DNA of 64,000 bases from Desulfolinea sp964487745 (GTDB lineage: Bacteria > Chloroflexota > Anaerolineae > Anaerolineales > Villigracilaceae), in NCBI GenBank assembly GCA_964487745.1, contig CAZASG010000012.1, positions 1-64,000 on the forward strand, read 5' to 3'. Shown one piece after another: positions 7,012-16,403 of the stretch (within the stretch, counting starts at the first letter, position 1; every line of letters starts with the position of its first letter). The position numbers were made by a program, and so were the translations under genes. The notes under the pieces were generated by a model. That model did not search any database. It was not told the DNA's origin and saw only the letters and a list, made by a program, of their open reading frames with translations.

Positions 7012-9522
7012 ATGAAACACTTAGATAAACCTTTACGTTTTGCAGGAGTATTTCTACTCTTGGGGATTGGGTTGTGGGCTGTTTTAGCCCCTGTCTCCCC
7101 TGGGGCGGAAAGCGCTGCTCATCAAGATGCCTTGCATGCTTCTGTCTATAGTAATGGACAGGAGATGCCCTCTTTTGCTGGAGGAGGGGCTGCAGAAGGA
7201 GTTGCTGAACCTGCTACTGTTATTCTTTCGGATGTCGAGTTTTCTCCCGTTGAGTCAATGTATGAGCGCTGGCAAAAAGGTGAGATAGATATAGATGAGA
7301 AAGAATATAGGGTTAGTGAAGCTGAACGCTTGGCGTTACAGGAAGCGGCGCGAAATATTAAAGCGCCCTTGTCAGATGAAGTTGATGTGACAATCAAAGA
7401 TGAGGTAGCGAACAACGTTCCAGAGCAGGGAGCGCCTACGCTTAGCCTTGTTTCTAGTTTTGATGCATTGGATGTATCTGATTGTTGTGGGGGCGGTACA
7501 TCTGTCCCACCGGATTCTGATATGGCAGCAGGTCCTAGTCACTTAATCGCTGTAGAAAACTCCAGTTTTGAGATTTACAATAAATCAGGTACATCCTTGG
7601 CCAGCCCCACTTTATTTGATAATTTCCTGAATAGTGCTTTTGGTCGGGTATCAGGAGATCCTGGTTTTGTCGAAGACACTTTTGACCCAACAGTTTTATA
7701 TGATGAAGAAGAAGATCGCTTTGTCATGGGGATAGAAGATGGTGAGTTCTTCTTCTTGATGGTGACGGCAACAAGCGATCCTACCGGGGCATGGAATGTA
7801 TATGAATTTGATGCTCAATTTTATGGAGATGAGTTTTTTGATTATCCTCATATTGGCATTGGTGACCATGCTATTTTTATGGGCGCAAATATGTTTAATG
7901 GCAGTATCCCCGGTTTGTATGAAGGCCGTATTTATGCAATGGATAAAACTGCAGCTTATGCCGGTAGCCCTATGGCATTCCGCTCAGCATCCACAGGTGG
8001 TAATGGTGGTACCCCGCAGCCACTTAATCTGACGGGTTTCTCACAAGGGACTGTTCCGCAGCCTTTTGACACCCACTACTTTATTACAGATCGATATGAT
8101 GGTCAGACAGCAGATTTGTGGGCATGGCCTGATGCTTTGGGGGTAGGAACTCCTTCTGTTGTTCAAACTTATACACTTACTGCAGGTGGTATGCCTCTTG
8201 ATATGGGACAGTTAGGTACAACAGATAAACTCCAAGCCAATGACTTCCGTTTCCGTGGTTTTGAATATCGCAACGGCTATGGTTGGACAACTGATACTGT
8301 TTCATGGACACCAGATGCTACGACGGTTAACGGTATTCGTTTTATCAGTATTGATCTTTCAGCTTCCCCTTATACCCTTACGGATCAAGAACAGTTTGGA
8401 TACAACACATCTCACTCAGCTTTTCCAGACTTGGCTGTTGATCATTGTGGTAATGTAGTCGTAGGTTCTGCTCATGCTGGCGCATCAATGTATGCAGGTG
8501 CTGAGTATGATGGCTTTGTTGCTACTGGTTCCGGAACTGTTAACGCGGATACATGGGGTGTTGTAAAAGCAGGCGAGGCTACTTACTATTCCTTTGATGG
8601 CGCTCCTTATCGTTGGGGTGACTACAGTGGCATGGCAATTGATCCTGATGGAAAGACTTTCTGGTATATGGGAGAGTATGCAAAGACCATTTCTGGATAT
8701 GCTGCCAATTACGGGAACTATATTGCTGAGTTGACGTATGGGTGTGTGGTGAATACCCCTCCTGCAGACTTTGATGGTGATGGTGATACAGATCTATCTT
8801 TGTTCCGTCCATCGAACGGTGGCTGGTATGTGAAGAACCAGTTTGCCTTTGGCTACGGCACGACCGGGGACATCCCCGTTCCCGGCGATTACGATGGTGA
8901 TGGCAATTGGGATGTGGCGCTTTTCAGACCATCCAATAGCGGCTGGTACATCAAGGATCAGTTCGTGACGGGTTACGGCACAAGCGGTGATATTCCTGTT
9001 CCCGGCGACTATGATGGTGACGGTACCACAGATATCGCCGTCTTCCGTCCATCCAATGGTGGCTGGTATGTGAAGGACCAGTTCGTGACCGGCTATGGCA
9101 AGAGTGGTGATATTCCCATCCCTGGTGACTATGATGGTGATGGCACGACCGATATTGCTGTATTCAGACCATCGAATGGTGGCTGGTATGTGAAGAACCA
9201 GTTTGCCTTTGGCTATGGCACAAGCGGAGACATCCCCATCCCTGGTGATTATGATGGTGATGGTGCTTGGGACGTTGCACTTTTCAGACCATCGAATAGC
9301 GGCTGGTATGTGAGGAATCAATTTGTGACAGGTTATGGCACAAGTGGTGATATCCCTATTCCTGGTGACTATGATGGTGATGGTGATTGGGATGTAGCTG
9401 TTTTCCGTTCCTCAAATGGTGGCTGGTATGTGAAGGACCAGTTCGTAACGGGTTACGGCAAGAATGGTGATTTCCCCTTGCCTGTTCGTGATACCAATGT
9501 CGATGGTGACCCGTACCAGTAG
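7012..9522 (+). CDS. Large secreted protein with C-terminal FG-GAP/VCBS-like calcium repeats
   Basis: The protein has 836 residues starting at the ATG preceded by AAGGAGGTAG; the upstream open frame from 6946 is not used. A signal peptide covers about residues 1-34. The region up to about 580 is a unique secreted domain that I do not recognise; it begins with a short CCGGG motif and contains many aromatic and Asp/Gly residues. From about 586 there are six 40-residue repeats, each with a DxDGDGxxD calcium loop, an (L/V)FRPSNxGWYV core and a GDIPxPG linker, the pattern of FG-GAP/VCBS or integrin-propeller blades. No sorting motif or C-terminal membrane anchor is seen, so it is either released or held non-covalently. 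It lies next to the glycan locus, which could decorate it, but that is inference. Confidence 0.75.
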   Translation: MKHLDKPLRFAGVFLLLGIGLWAVLAPVSPGAESAAHQDALHASVYSNGQEMPSFAGGGAAEGVAEPATVILSDVEFSPVESMYERWQKGEIDIDEKEYRVSEAERLALQEAARNIKAPLSDEVDVTIKDEVANNVPEQGAPTLSLVSSFDALDVSDCCGGGTSVPPDSDMAAGPSHLIAVENSSFEIYNKSGTSLASPTLFDNFLNSAFGRVSGDPGFVEDTFDPTVLYDEEEDRFVMGIEDGEFFFLMVTATSDPTGAWNVYEFDAQFYGDEFFDYPHIGIGDHAIFMGANMFNGSIPGLYEGRIYAMDKTAAYAGSPMAFRSASTGGNGGTPQPLNLTGFSQGTVPQPFDTHYFITDRYDGQTADLWAWPDALGVGTPSVVQTYTLTAGGMPLDMGQLGTTDKLQANDFRFRGFEYRNGYGWTTDTVSWTPDATTVNGIRFISIDLSASPYTLTDQEQFGYNTSHSAFPDLAVDHCGNVVVGSAHAGASMYAGAEYDGFVATGSGTVNADTWGVVKAGEATYYSFDGAPYRWGDYSGMAIDPDGKTFWYMGEYAKTISGYAANYGNYIAELTYGCVVNTPPADFDGDGDTDLSLFRPSNGGWYVKNQFAFGYGTTGDIPVPGDYDGDGNWDVALFRPSNSGWYIKDQFVTGYGTSGDIPVPGDYDGDGTTDIAVFRPSNGGWYVKDQFVTGYGKSGDIPIPGDYDGDGTTDIAVFRPSNGGWYVKNQFAFGYGTSGDIPIPGDYDGDGAWDVALFRPSNSGWYVRNQFVTGYGTSGDIPIPGDYDGDGDWDVAVFRSSNGGWYVKDQFVTGYGKNGDFPLPVRDTNVDGDPYQ
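8767..9489 (+). repeat. Six tandem 120-bp repeats inside the FG-GAP protein gene
   Basis: The string GGCTGGTA recurs at 8821, 8941, 9061, 9181, 9301 and 9421, exactly 120 bases apart, and each unit encodes 40 residues. Units differ mainly at a few positions (NWDVAL / TTDIAV / AWDVAL; KNQFAF / KDQFVT), in a way that suggests shuffling between units. The last unit decays into a divergent C-terminus. Confidence 0.95.
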
Positions 9523-9599
9523 AATGTGGTTCGTAATGAGCAGGAAACTACCTTGTTGGTTTTCTCCGTATTGAATACTAATTACATTTGAAGATTCAA

Positions 9600-9636
9600 G
9601 CAATATCCTGTGCCCCAAAAGGGCACAGGATATTGC
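9600..9636. terminator. Strong hairpin after the FG-GAP gene, probable terminator
   Basis: A perfect 16-bp inverted repeat (GCAATATCCTGTGCCC and its complement) has a loop of about five bases. The T-run after it is poor, so termination is likely but not certain. It isolates the repeat-protein gene from the glycan locus. Confidence 0.6.
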
Positions 9637-9694
9637 TTGTGATAAATATGATTATATGCGCTTATTCATGGTTAGATAAGGTCAAGGAGTCAAT

Positions 9695-12600
9695 ATGACG
9701 ATTTGCATTGCAGGCATGCATCGTTCGGGTACATCTATGGTCGCTCGGATTTTGAATAAATGTGGTGTATATTTGGGGGAAGATAAATATCTGATAAAAG
9801 GGCAAGCAGACAATCCTGGTGGTTTTTGGGAAAATTTCTTGTTTGTTAATATCAATGATGATATTTTGTCTCTGCTTGGGGGAGCTTGGGATATGCCACC
9901 TCAAAACAATCAACCTGGCTGGGAAAACTCATCACTTTTTGACCATAATCGAGCCGTAGCACAGAGTCTTATTTCGGATATAACAGCTCATGCTCCTTGG
10001 GGGTGGAAAGATCCGCGCAATTCTTTAACTCTTCCCTTTTGGAAGAATCTCATACCAGACTTGAAAGTTGTTGTTTGTGTAAGAAATCCAGTTGAAGTAG
10101 CTAAATCTTTATATAATCGTGGTTATTCCACGCCAGCTTTTTCTGGGAACTTATGGAAAATATATTATCAAAGACTTTACACAGCTATTTCCCCTGAGAA
10201 AGTTCTCGTTACTCATTATGAAGCTATGTTTTATGATGCTGAAGCTGAATTAAATCGCTTGCTTTCCTTTCTTGGAATTTCTGCTACTCAAGAGACTATT
10301 TCTTCTGCTCTTGATGCTGTAAGTTTATCCCTCCGACACAATAAATCAGATTTCTCAGAAATCTCTGGCTTTTTTAATGACCCTGAAATAGTTGGTATGT
10401 ATTTTGATTTATGTGCGCAGGCAGGACCAATTTTTGATCTTTCACTACTCGATGATGAAAATGCTCTTAAAAATAAACATCAAGACGAGATAATTAATTT
10501 ACTAGGTGGAGAGCTCCTTGCAAAAAATGAAATTATTAATTCTTTTCAGAAAAAAATCTTTCAAAGGGAAGCCGAAATAGCACAATTGCTTTTAGAAAAA
10601 GAACAGGCAATACTATTGTTTTCCAAAGAACAGGATAAAAAAGAGCAAGAAGTACAGGTTGCCCTTGAAGAAAAGGAAGAAACTATTCGATCGCTCTCTA
10701 ATGAGCTGGATGAGAAAGAGCAATTTGTACAAGTTGCTCTGGAAGAAAAAGAAGAGACCATTCAATTGCTCTCTAATGAGTTGGATGAGAAAAAACAAGA
10801 TGCTCAACGGCTTTCTGGTCAATTGGATGAAAAAGAAGCATTGCTTTTGGCCAAAGACGAAACCATAGACAAATATGTGCGTCATGCGCACGAGCAAAAG
10901 CAGGTGATTGATGACTTTCAGAAGGGGCTACAGAAAAAGAATGAACAACTACTATTTTTGGAACGTATGATTAGCGGTTTGAATCTCCAATTAAGTGAAA
11001 TCTATAATAGCTTGGGATGGCGTCTCCTAACGCGATTCAGGAACTTTAAGCTTATGTTGTTCCCGATCAATAGCTTGCAAGAGCGCTTGTTTCAATACGG
11101 ATTGCGAAGCTATCATATTTGGCGTACAGAAGGCCTTGTCTCTTTGTTGAAACGTATGTGGGGTAAAGTAAGAAGACGCTCTCTAACTTCTAGGGCAAAT
11201 AGCCAAAACCCGGTAACTGAACAACAGCGCTTTGTTATTGTTGAAGAGGAAAAAAAGCAGAGAGAGTATGTTTACCTTTCTGAAAAAACTCTGAAGAATT
11301 CAAAGCTAAGGGCAATGCTTATAGCGTTTTATTTGCCGCAATTTCACCCGATTCCCGAAAATGATATGTGGTGGGGAAAAGGGTTTACTGAGTGGGCTAA
11401 TGTTTCCAAAGCTTCTCCAAATTTTGAAGATCATTATCAACCTCACTTGCCAGGCGAATTAGGGTTTTATGATTTGCGAGTGCCAGATATTCAGATGAGA
11501 CAAGTTGAATTGGCAAAAAAATATGGCATATCTGGTTTTTGCTTCTACTATTATTGGTTTAATGGTCGCCGTTTATTGGAGCACCCTCTTGATCAATTTA
11601 TCGAAAACAATGAGATAGATTTCCCGTTTTGCATATGCTGGGCAAACGAAAATTGGACAAGGCGCTGGGACGGGGAAGAAAATAACATCTTACTAGAGCA
11701 AAATTACTCAGAAGATAGCTATTTAGCATTTATACAAGATATTGCCCCTATTCTTCAAGATGATCGATATATCCGGGTAGATGGTAAACCTTTATTATTA
11801 ATTTATCGTATAGATCTGTTGCCTGATCCTGATAAAGCGGTGGATATTTGGCGCTCTGCATGTAGAGAAATGCAGATAGGGGATATCTATATTGCAGTTG
11901 TACAAAGTTTTGGGATTTCTGATCCGCGCCCTTTTGGATGTGATGCTGCAATTGAATTTCCTCCACATTATTTGGGAGATGCTGAAGTCGGGTTTAACGC
12001 AGTGATCGACATATTACCAAATTTCAGAGGGCGTTTATTTGATTATGGGGCCGCTGCGAAACTTATGCAGGCAAAACGTCCTGATGGCTATACTTTATAT
12101 AAGAGCATTATGCCTTCTTGGGATAACACAGCAAGAAGGCAAAATGACAGCCACATTTTTATAAATTCCAGCCCTGAAGTATATAAGCACTGGCTTGAAA
12201 ATATAGTGTTGTTTTCTGAGCAGAGTATGCCAGAAAATAATCGCTTTGTATTTATTAACGCCTGGAATGAATGGGCAGAGGGTACTCATTTAGAACCAGA
12301 TCAAAAATATGGCTATGCTTATTTGCAGGCAACAGCTGATGTTATCGCTGGGAAAACGGATAAGACACCTCTTTCTAGTAGAGATAGTTGGAAAATTCTC
12401 TTTATCTCTCATGATGCGCATCGTGGGGGCGCACAAGCAGTTCTTCTACATACTATAGAGTGGTTTTATAAACATACATCTGTTGATATAAAGTTGCTTT
12501 GTCTTCAAGGAGGTGAGTGGCTGGAGAGGTTTTCTGCTTATGCAGATACAGTTGTTCTTCAAGATGTTGTTTTAGAAGGAACTGAAAGCGACTATGAGCA

Positions 12601-14449
12601 AGTTGCGAAGGCAATTATCAGATTCTGTGGAGGAAAGCCCGATATTGTTTACGGCAACACTGTTGTTGCAGCTGGTGTTTATCCTATCGTGGAACAGATA
12701 GGGGCTCCTATTATTACCCATGTTCATGAAATGGCAACAAGTGTAGACCGATATGCAAGAAATTCTGTAAATGACTTAGTAAATCATACAGATTATTTTA
12801 TTGCTTGTTCGAGCTCTGTTAGAAAATACTTGAAAGATGATTTAAATATTACCGATGATAAGCTAGAAGTTATATATTCGAGTATTAAACCTGATGAGAA
12901 TTTTAGCAAGTCACTTACCATCACCGAAAAAAGAAAGAGGCGAAAGAAATTAGGGTTGCTACAGGATAAACTATTGGTGTTTGGCTGTGGTATTGGTATG
13001 CCATTCAGAAAAGGAGCTGATATTTTTATAGAACTAGGAGAGCTTCTTTTGCAGAATGGGTACAAAGATTTCCATCTATATTGGATAGGATATTTTGATA
13101 CGAATTACAGGGATACTGAATATGGTACTTGGATACATCATTATTCTAAAACTCAAAAAGGCGATCTTAAAAAACACATTACTTTTTTAGGTCTCAAAGA
13201 AAATCCGCGAGAATATTTAGTTTGTGGCGACATATTCGTATTGCCCTCGAGAGAAGACCCTTTCCCACTTGTGGCCCTTGAAGCCGCTGATTGCTCTCTC
13301 CCGGTTATTTGTTTCGATGAAGCCGGAGGGATGCCTGACTTTGTAGGAAATGATGCTGGCTTTGTTATTCCTTATCTTAATGTGGCTGAAATGGCGGAAA
13401 AGATTATTGCATTAGGGAGTGACGAAAAGATGCGTACGGAAAAGGGGATGCGCTCTAAAGAGAAGCTTTTGAATAGGTTTGTTGCAGATCAAACAAACCG
13501 AGATGTGTTCTCTGTATGTCGCAAGATAGCCAAGAAAAAGCCTAGTGTTTCTATTATTGTGCCGAATTACAATCATGCACCTTATTTGGAAGATCGTTTA
13601 GATAGTATCTATGGTCAAACCTTCCAAGATTTCGAGGTAATATTACTGGATGATGCTTCCTCTGATAATAGCACACAGATTCTTAACAGGTATTCTCATT
13701 ATTTTAATACTCAAATAGTTCTTAATGATAAGAATTCTGGATCTCCCTTCAAACAATGGATGAAAGGCATTAAGCTTGCAGAGGCTGATGTTTTGTGGAT
13801 TGCGGAATCAGATGATATTTGTGATGCGACCTTTCTTGAAACGCTATTACCAGCATTTAAAAAACAAGATGTAAAATTGGCTTATGCTAATTCACATATA
13901 ATCGATGGAGACACAAAGATAATAGGAGATTATATCGAAACTGATTATCTAGCCTCGCTTTCTAAAACAAAGTGGCTAACAGATTACGAAATTGATTCAT
14001 CTCAAGAGGTCAATGATGGGCTAGGTGTTAAGAATACGATCTTGAATATTAGTGCTTCTCTGATTAGAAAATTTCATATTACAGAAGATTTTGAGCAAGT
14101 GGTCACAAATATGGGAATAGCTGGAGATTGGTATTTTCTTGCACATGCTATCCGAAAGGGATTGGTACACTATAGAGCGGAAAAACTTAATTTCCATCGA
14201 AGACACTCAAGTAGTGTTATCGCACAAACTGTTTCAGGCCAGAAGTTGCAGGCCTTTTTCTCTGAGATGGAGATAGTTCAGGCTTACATATTTAAAGAAT
14301 ACAAGTTGCAAAAAGGTTTCTTGAAAAAATGGGAATACTATTTACGAAAGCAATGGCATGATTTTTCTCCAGATCAACCATTTGACAATATTGAGCAGTA
14401 TTATGCTTTTGATAAATTGAAAGAGCAATTGTCTAGGCTGAATGTTTGA
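9695..14449 (+). CDS. Four-domain glycan enzyme: sulfotransferase, coiled coil, WbsX-like, GT4 and GT2
   Basis: This single frame of 1584 residues starts with ATG behind AAGGAG. Order: residues 1-210, a sulfotransferase-like domain beginning with the P-loop AGMHRSGTSMVARIL for PAPS binding; about 255-430, a Glu/Lys/Gln-rich coiled coil with repeated EEKEETI and NELDEK units; about 432-450, the SLGWRLLTRFRNFK stretch common before glycosyltransferase modules; about 540-880, a WbsX-like domain (AFYLPQFHPIPENDMWWGKG, CWANENWTRRWDG, NAWNEWAEGTHLEPD); about 898-1278, a GT4-type GT-B transferase (SHDAHRGGAQ, PSREDPFPLVALEAAD); about 1283-1530, a GT2 GT-A transferase (VSIIVPNYNHAPYLED, DDASSDNS, ESDD). 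It probably builds and sulfates a surface glycan as a membrane-associated assembly enzyme. The order and identity of its sugars cannot be read. Confidence 0.8.
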   Translation: MTICIAGMHRSGTSMVARILNKCGVYLGEDKYLIKGQADNPGGFWENFLFVNINDDILSLLGGAWDMPPQNNQPGWENSSLFDHNRAVAQSLISDITAHAPWGWKDPRNSLTLPFWKNLIPDLKVVVCVRNPVEVAKSLYNRGYSTPAFSGNLWKIYYQRLYTAISPEKVLVTHYEAMFYDAEAELNRLLSFLGISATQETISSALDAVSLSLRHNKSDFSEISGFFNDPEIVGMYFDLCAQAGPIFDLSLLDDENALKNKHQDEIINLLGGELLAKNEIINSFQKKIFQREAEIAQLLLEKEQAILLFSKEQDKKEQEVQVALEEKEETIRSLSNELDEKEQFVQVALEEKEETIQLLSNELDEKKQDAQRLSGQLDEKEALLLAKDETIDKYVRHAHEQKQVIDDFQKGLQKKNEQLLFLERMISGLNLQLSEIYNSLGWRLLTRFRNFKLMLFPINSLQERLFQYGLRSYHIWRTEGLVSLLKRMWGKVRRRSLTSRANSQNPVTEQQRFVIVEEEKKQREYVYLSEKTLKNSKLRAMLIAFYLPQFHPIPENDMWWGKGFTEWANVSKASPNFEDHYQPHLPGELGFYDLRVPDIQMRQVELAKKYGISGFCFYYYWFNGRRLLEHPLDQFIENNEIDFPFCICWANENWTRRWDGEENNILLEQNYSEDSYLAFIQDIAPILQDDRYIRVDGKPLLLIYRIDLLPDPDKAVDIWRSACREMQIGDIYIAVVQSFGISDPRPFGCDAAIEFPPHYLGDAEVGFNAVIDILPNFRGRLFDYGAAAKLMQAKRPDGYTLYKSIMPSWDNTARRQNDSHIFINSSPEVYKHWLENIVLFSEQSMPENNRFVFINAWNEWAEGTHLEPDQKYGYAYLQATADVIAGKTDKTPLSSRDSWKILFISHDAHRGGAQAVLLHTIEWFYKHTSVDIKLLCLQGGEWLERFSAYADTVVLQDVVLEGTESDYEQVAKAIIRFCGGKPDIVYGNTVVAAGVYPIVEQIGAPIITHVHEMATSVDRYARNSVNDLVNHTDYFIACSSSVRKYLKDDLNITDDKLEVIYSSIKPDENFSKSLTITEKRKRRKKLGLLQDKLLVFGCGIGMPFRKGADIFIELGELLLQNGYKDFHLYWIGYFDTNYRDTEYGTWIHHYSKTQKGDLKKHITFLGLKENPREYLVCGDIFVLPSREDPFPLVALEAADCSLPVICFDEAGGMPDFVGNDAGFVIPYLNVAEMAEKIIALGSDEKMRTEKGMRSKEKLLNRFVADQTNRDVFSVCRKIAKKKPSVSIIVPNYNHAPYLEDRLDSIYGQTFQDFEVILLDDASSDNSTQILNRYSHYFNTQIVLNDKNSGSPFKQWMKGIKLAEADVLWIAESDDICDATFLETLLPAFKKQDVKLAYANSHIIDGDTKIIGDYIETDYLASLSKTKWLTDYEIDSSQEVNDGLGVKNTILNISASLIRKFHITEDFEQVVTNMGIAGDWYFLAHAIRKGLVHYRAEKLNFHRRHSSSVIAQTVSGQKLQAFFSEMEIVQAYIFKEYKLQKGFLKKWEYYLRKQWHDFSPDQPFDNIEQYYAFDKLKEQLSRLNV

Positions 14450-14500
14450 TATTTCTTTAAAGCAAAGGTAATATTTTTTTTTCGGTAAAGGATTGCTAAT

Positions 14501-15610
14501 ATGAATTATTTATATGCTGGTGCCCGATTTAACACATCCTATGCAACGACAACTGCGATGGATGAAATGTTAGATGCTACAGGGGGGAATACTGGCAATC
14601 TGTTGATAGGAGATGCCGTACGCAGACATCTATCAATAGATAAACCTTTCTTATTGAGAGGTTTTCGCCCTGTTCATGTTCCTGAGATTGAAGCTCACTA
14701 CGATGCCATTGTAATAGGTGCTTCTAATTTTCTATATGAAGGTGCTGATCTAGGATACTTAGTAAGTATTTTTGAGAAAATTAATTTACCTTGTATCATA
14801 ATAGGTCTTGGTGCCCAATCTCCAGATTATGGCGTTGATATAAATATCCCTGATGGAACAGTACGTTTGATGAAGCTTATTTCTGAGCGAAGCAAAACTT
14901 TGGGAGTGCGTGGTTACAATACTGCATATTTGCTAAATAAAATAGGAATCAAAAATGTTCGGGTAATAGGATGCCCATCAATGTACTGGACGAAGAAGCC
15001 TAAATTAGAGATAAAGAAAAAAGAATTTTCAACTTGTCGTAAGGTTGCTGTAAACGGTTCAACTAATGTTATTGCTCATTCCGTAAATATTAATAGTGCC
15101 AAAAGAGTTGAACAATGGTTGGGAAGATTATCATACGAGCATAATTATCCTTACATTCTTCAGAACGAACTGTATGAAATGAAGATTTTGGCGAATGAAG
15201 CTTATCTTCCTGCCCTTGTCCCCACTCTAAAAGAAACTTATGGATTAGCTGATTTTTCTAGAAAATCATTCTTGGAACATGTAAGGAAAAACATGTATGT
15301 GTTTTTTGATATTGCTTCATGGATGGATTTCATTTCTGAGCATGATTTTGCTATTGGTACTCGCTTTCATGGGAATTTGATAGCCTTGCTAAGCGGAATA
15401 CCGTCAATTTTATTTGCGCATGATGCTCGTACAAGGGAAATGGCTGAATTTTTCGGGATGCCGTTTGTTGATATTCGGAAAGTTGAAAAAATAGATTTGG
15501 AAAAGATTTATGGAGAAGCTGATTTAGTCTCTCTGGAAGTTAGGTATCAATATTTGTATAGAAAATATGTTGAATTTTTGAATGAAAATGGATTAGAGCA
15601 TACCTTATAA
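14501..15610 (+). CDS. Polysaccharide pyruvyl transferase family protein
   Basis: The protein has 369 residues and resembles the PS_pyruv_trans family, which adds a pyruvate ketal from phosphoenolpyruvate to exopolysaccharide sugars; some members act as other surface-glycan transferases. Seen: a glycine-rich GGNTGNLLIGDA N-terminal motif, IGLGAQSPDYG in the middle and AIGTRFHGNLIALLSGIPSI near the C-terminus, the best-conserved block of the family. AAAGGA precedes the ATG. It is cytoplasmic, with no signal or membrane segments. It follows the giant fusion by 51 bases in the same direction. Confidence 0.75.
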   Translation: MNYLYAGARFNTSYATTTAMDEMLDATGGNTGNLLIGDAVRRHLSIDKPFLLRGFRPVHVPEIEAHYDAIVIGASNFLYEGADLGYLVSIFEKINLPCIIIGLGAQSPDYGVDINIPDGTVRLMKLISERSKTLGVRGYNTAYLLNKIGIKNVRVIGCPSMYWTKKPKLEIKKKEFSTCRKVAVNGSTNVIAHSVNINSAKRVEQWLGRLSYEHNYPYILQNELYEMKILANEAYLPALVPTLKETYGLADFSRKSFLEHVRKNMYVFFDIASWMDFISEHDFAIGTRFHGNLIALLSGIPSILFAHDARTREMAEFFGMPFVDIRKVEKIDLEKIYGEADLVSLEVRYQYLYRKYVEFLNENGLEHTL

Positions 15611-15616
15611 GGGTAG

Positions 15617-16402
15617 ATGAGAGTAAAGGCTATGACCAAATTTCTTGACATTTTTTTTCGGCGAGGAAATGCTGCTGAAGGTAAAAAAGGAACTTTTTTT
15701 GAGAACAAAGGTTTTTGTTATTCTTGCAATCGAGATGTTAGATTCATAGCTCGTAATGAATGGCTTCGTGATTATTATGTATGCACCAATTGTGGCTCAA
15801 TCCCGCGAGAGCGAGCTCTTATGTATTGTATCGATAAGTTTTTCCCTGAGTGGAATAAAAAAACAATTCACGAATCTTCTCCAGTGAAAAGAGGGACAAG
15901 CCTAAGATTGCAGAACGAAGCAGGTAAGTATATTCCATCACAGTATTTTTTAGATGTCGAATATGGGAAAATGCATATGGGATTTAGAAATGAAAATCTT
16001 GAACACCTTACATTCGAGAACGAATCTATTGATTTACATGTTTCACAGGATGTTTTTGAACATGTTTTTGATCCGGCACAGGCATTCAGGGAAATTTCCC
16101 GAACGCTAAAGCCTGGTGGCGCACATATTTTTACGACTCCGTTGGTAAATAAAACTAGGCCAACACAATGGTGTGCAAAGATGAAATCTGATGGAACTGT
16201 AGAGCATCTAATAGATGTTCCTGAGTATCATGGCAACCCTGTTTCTGAAGAAGGCTCGCTTGTAACCGTTCATTGGGGATACGATATTGCTAAATATATC
16301 TTTGACGCTTGCGGTTTATTTACTGAAATGGTTTATATTGATGCTTTGGATTTTGGAATTCGGGCGGAGTTTATTGAGGTTTTAGTTACCAGAAAAGAAT
16401 AA
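15617..16402 (+). CDS. SAM-dependent methyltransferase with N-terminal zinc ribbon
   Basis: The protein has 261 residues. A CxxC...CxxC ribbon (Cys34, 37, 56, 59) precedes a class I methyltransferase core of the Methyltransf_11 kind; the loop SQDVFEHVFDPAQAFREI and the LKPGGAHIFTTP strand are clear. The usual glycine-rich SAM motif I is poorly developed, which is common in this subgroup. Its place in the glycan locus suggests that it modifies a sugar or the end of a chain. The start is ambiguous: 15617 (AAGGG upstream) or 15632 (AAAGG upstream); both sites are spaced closer to the start than usual. Confidence 0.7.
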   Translation: MRVKAMTKFLDIFFRRGNAAEGKKGTFFENKGFCYSCNRDVRFIARNEWLRDYYVCTNCGSIPRERALMYCIDKFFPEWNKKTIHESSPVKRGTSLRLQNEAGKYIPSQYFLDVEYGKMHMGFRNENLEHLTFENESIDLHVSQDVFEHVFDPAQAFREISRTLKPGGAHIFTTPLVNKTRPTQWCAKMKSDGTVEHLIDVPEYHGNPVSEEGSLVTVHWGYDIAKYIFDACGLFTEMVYIDALDFGIRAEFIEVLVTRKE

Positions 16403-16403
16403 A

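Noticed and set aside
8794..9321. 175-codon minus-strand frame inside the FG-GAP gene
   Set aside because: It is the complement of the 120-bp repeats and has no ribosome site; the plus-strand protein explains it fully.
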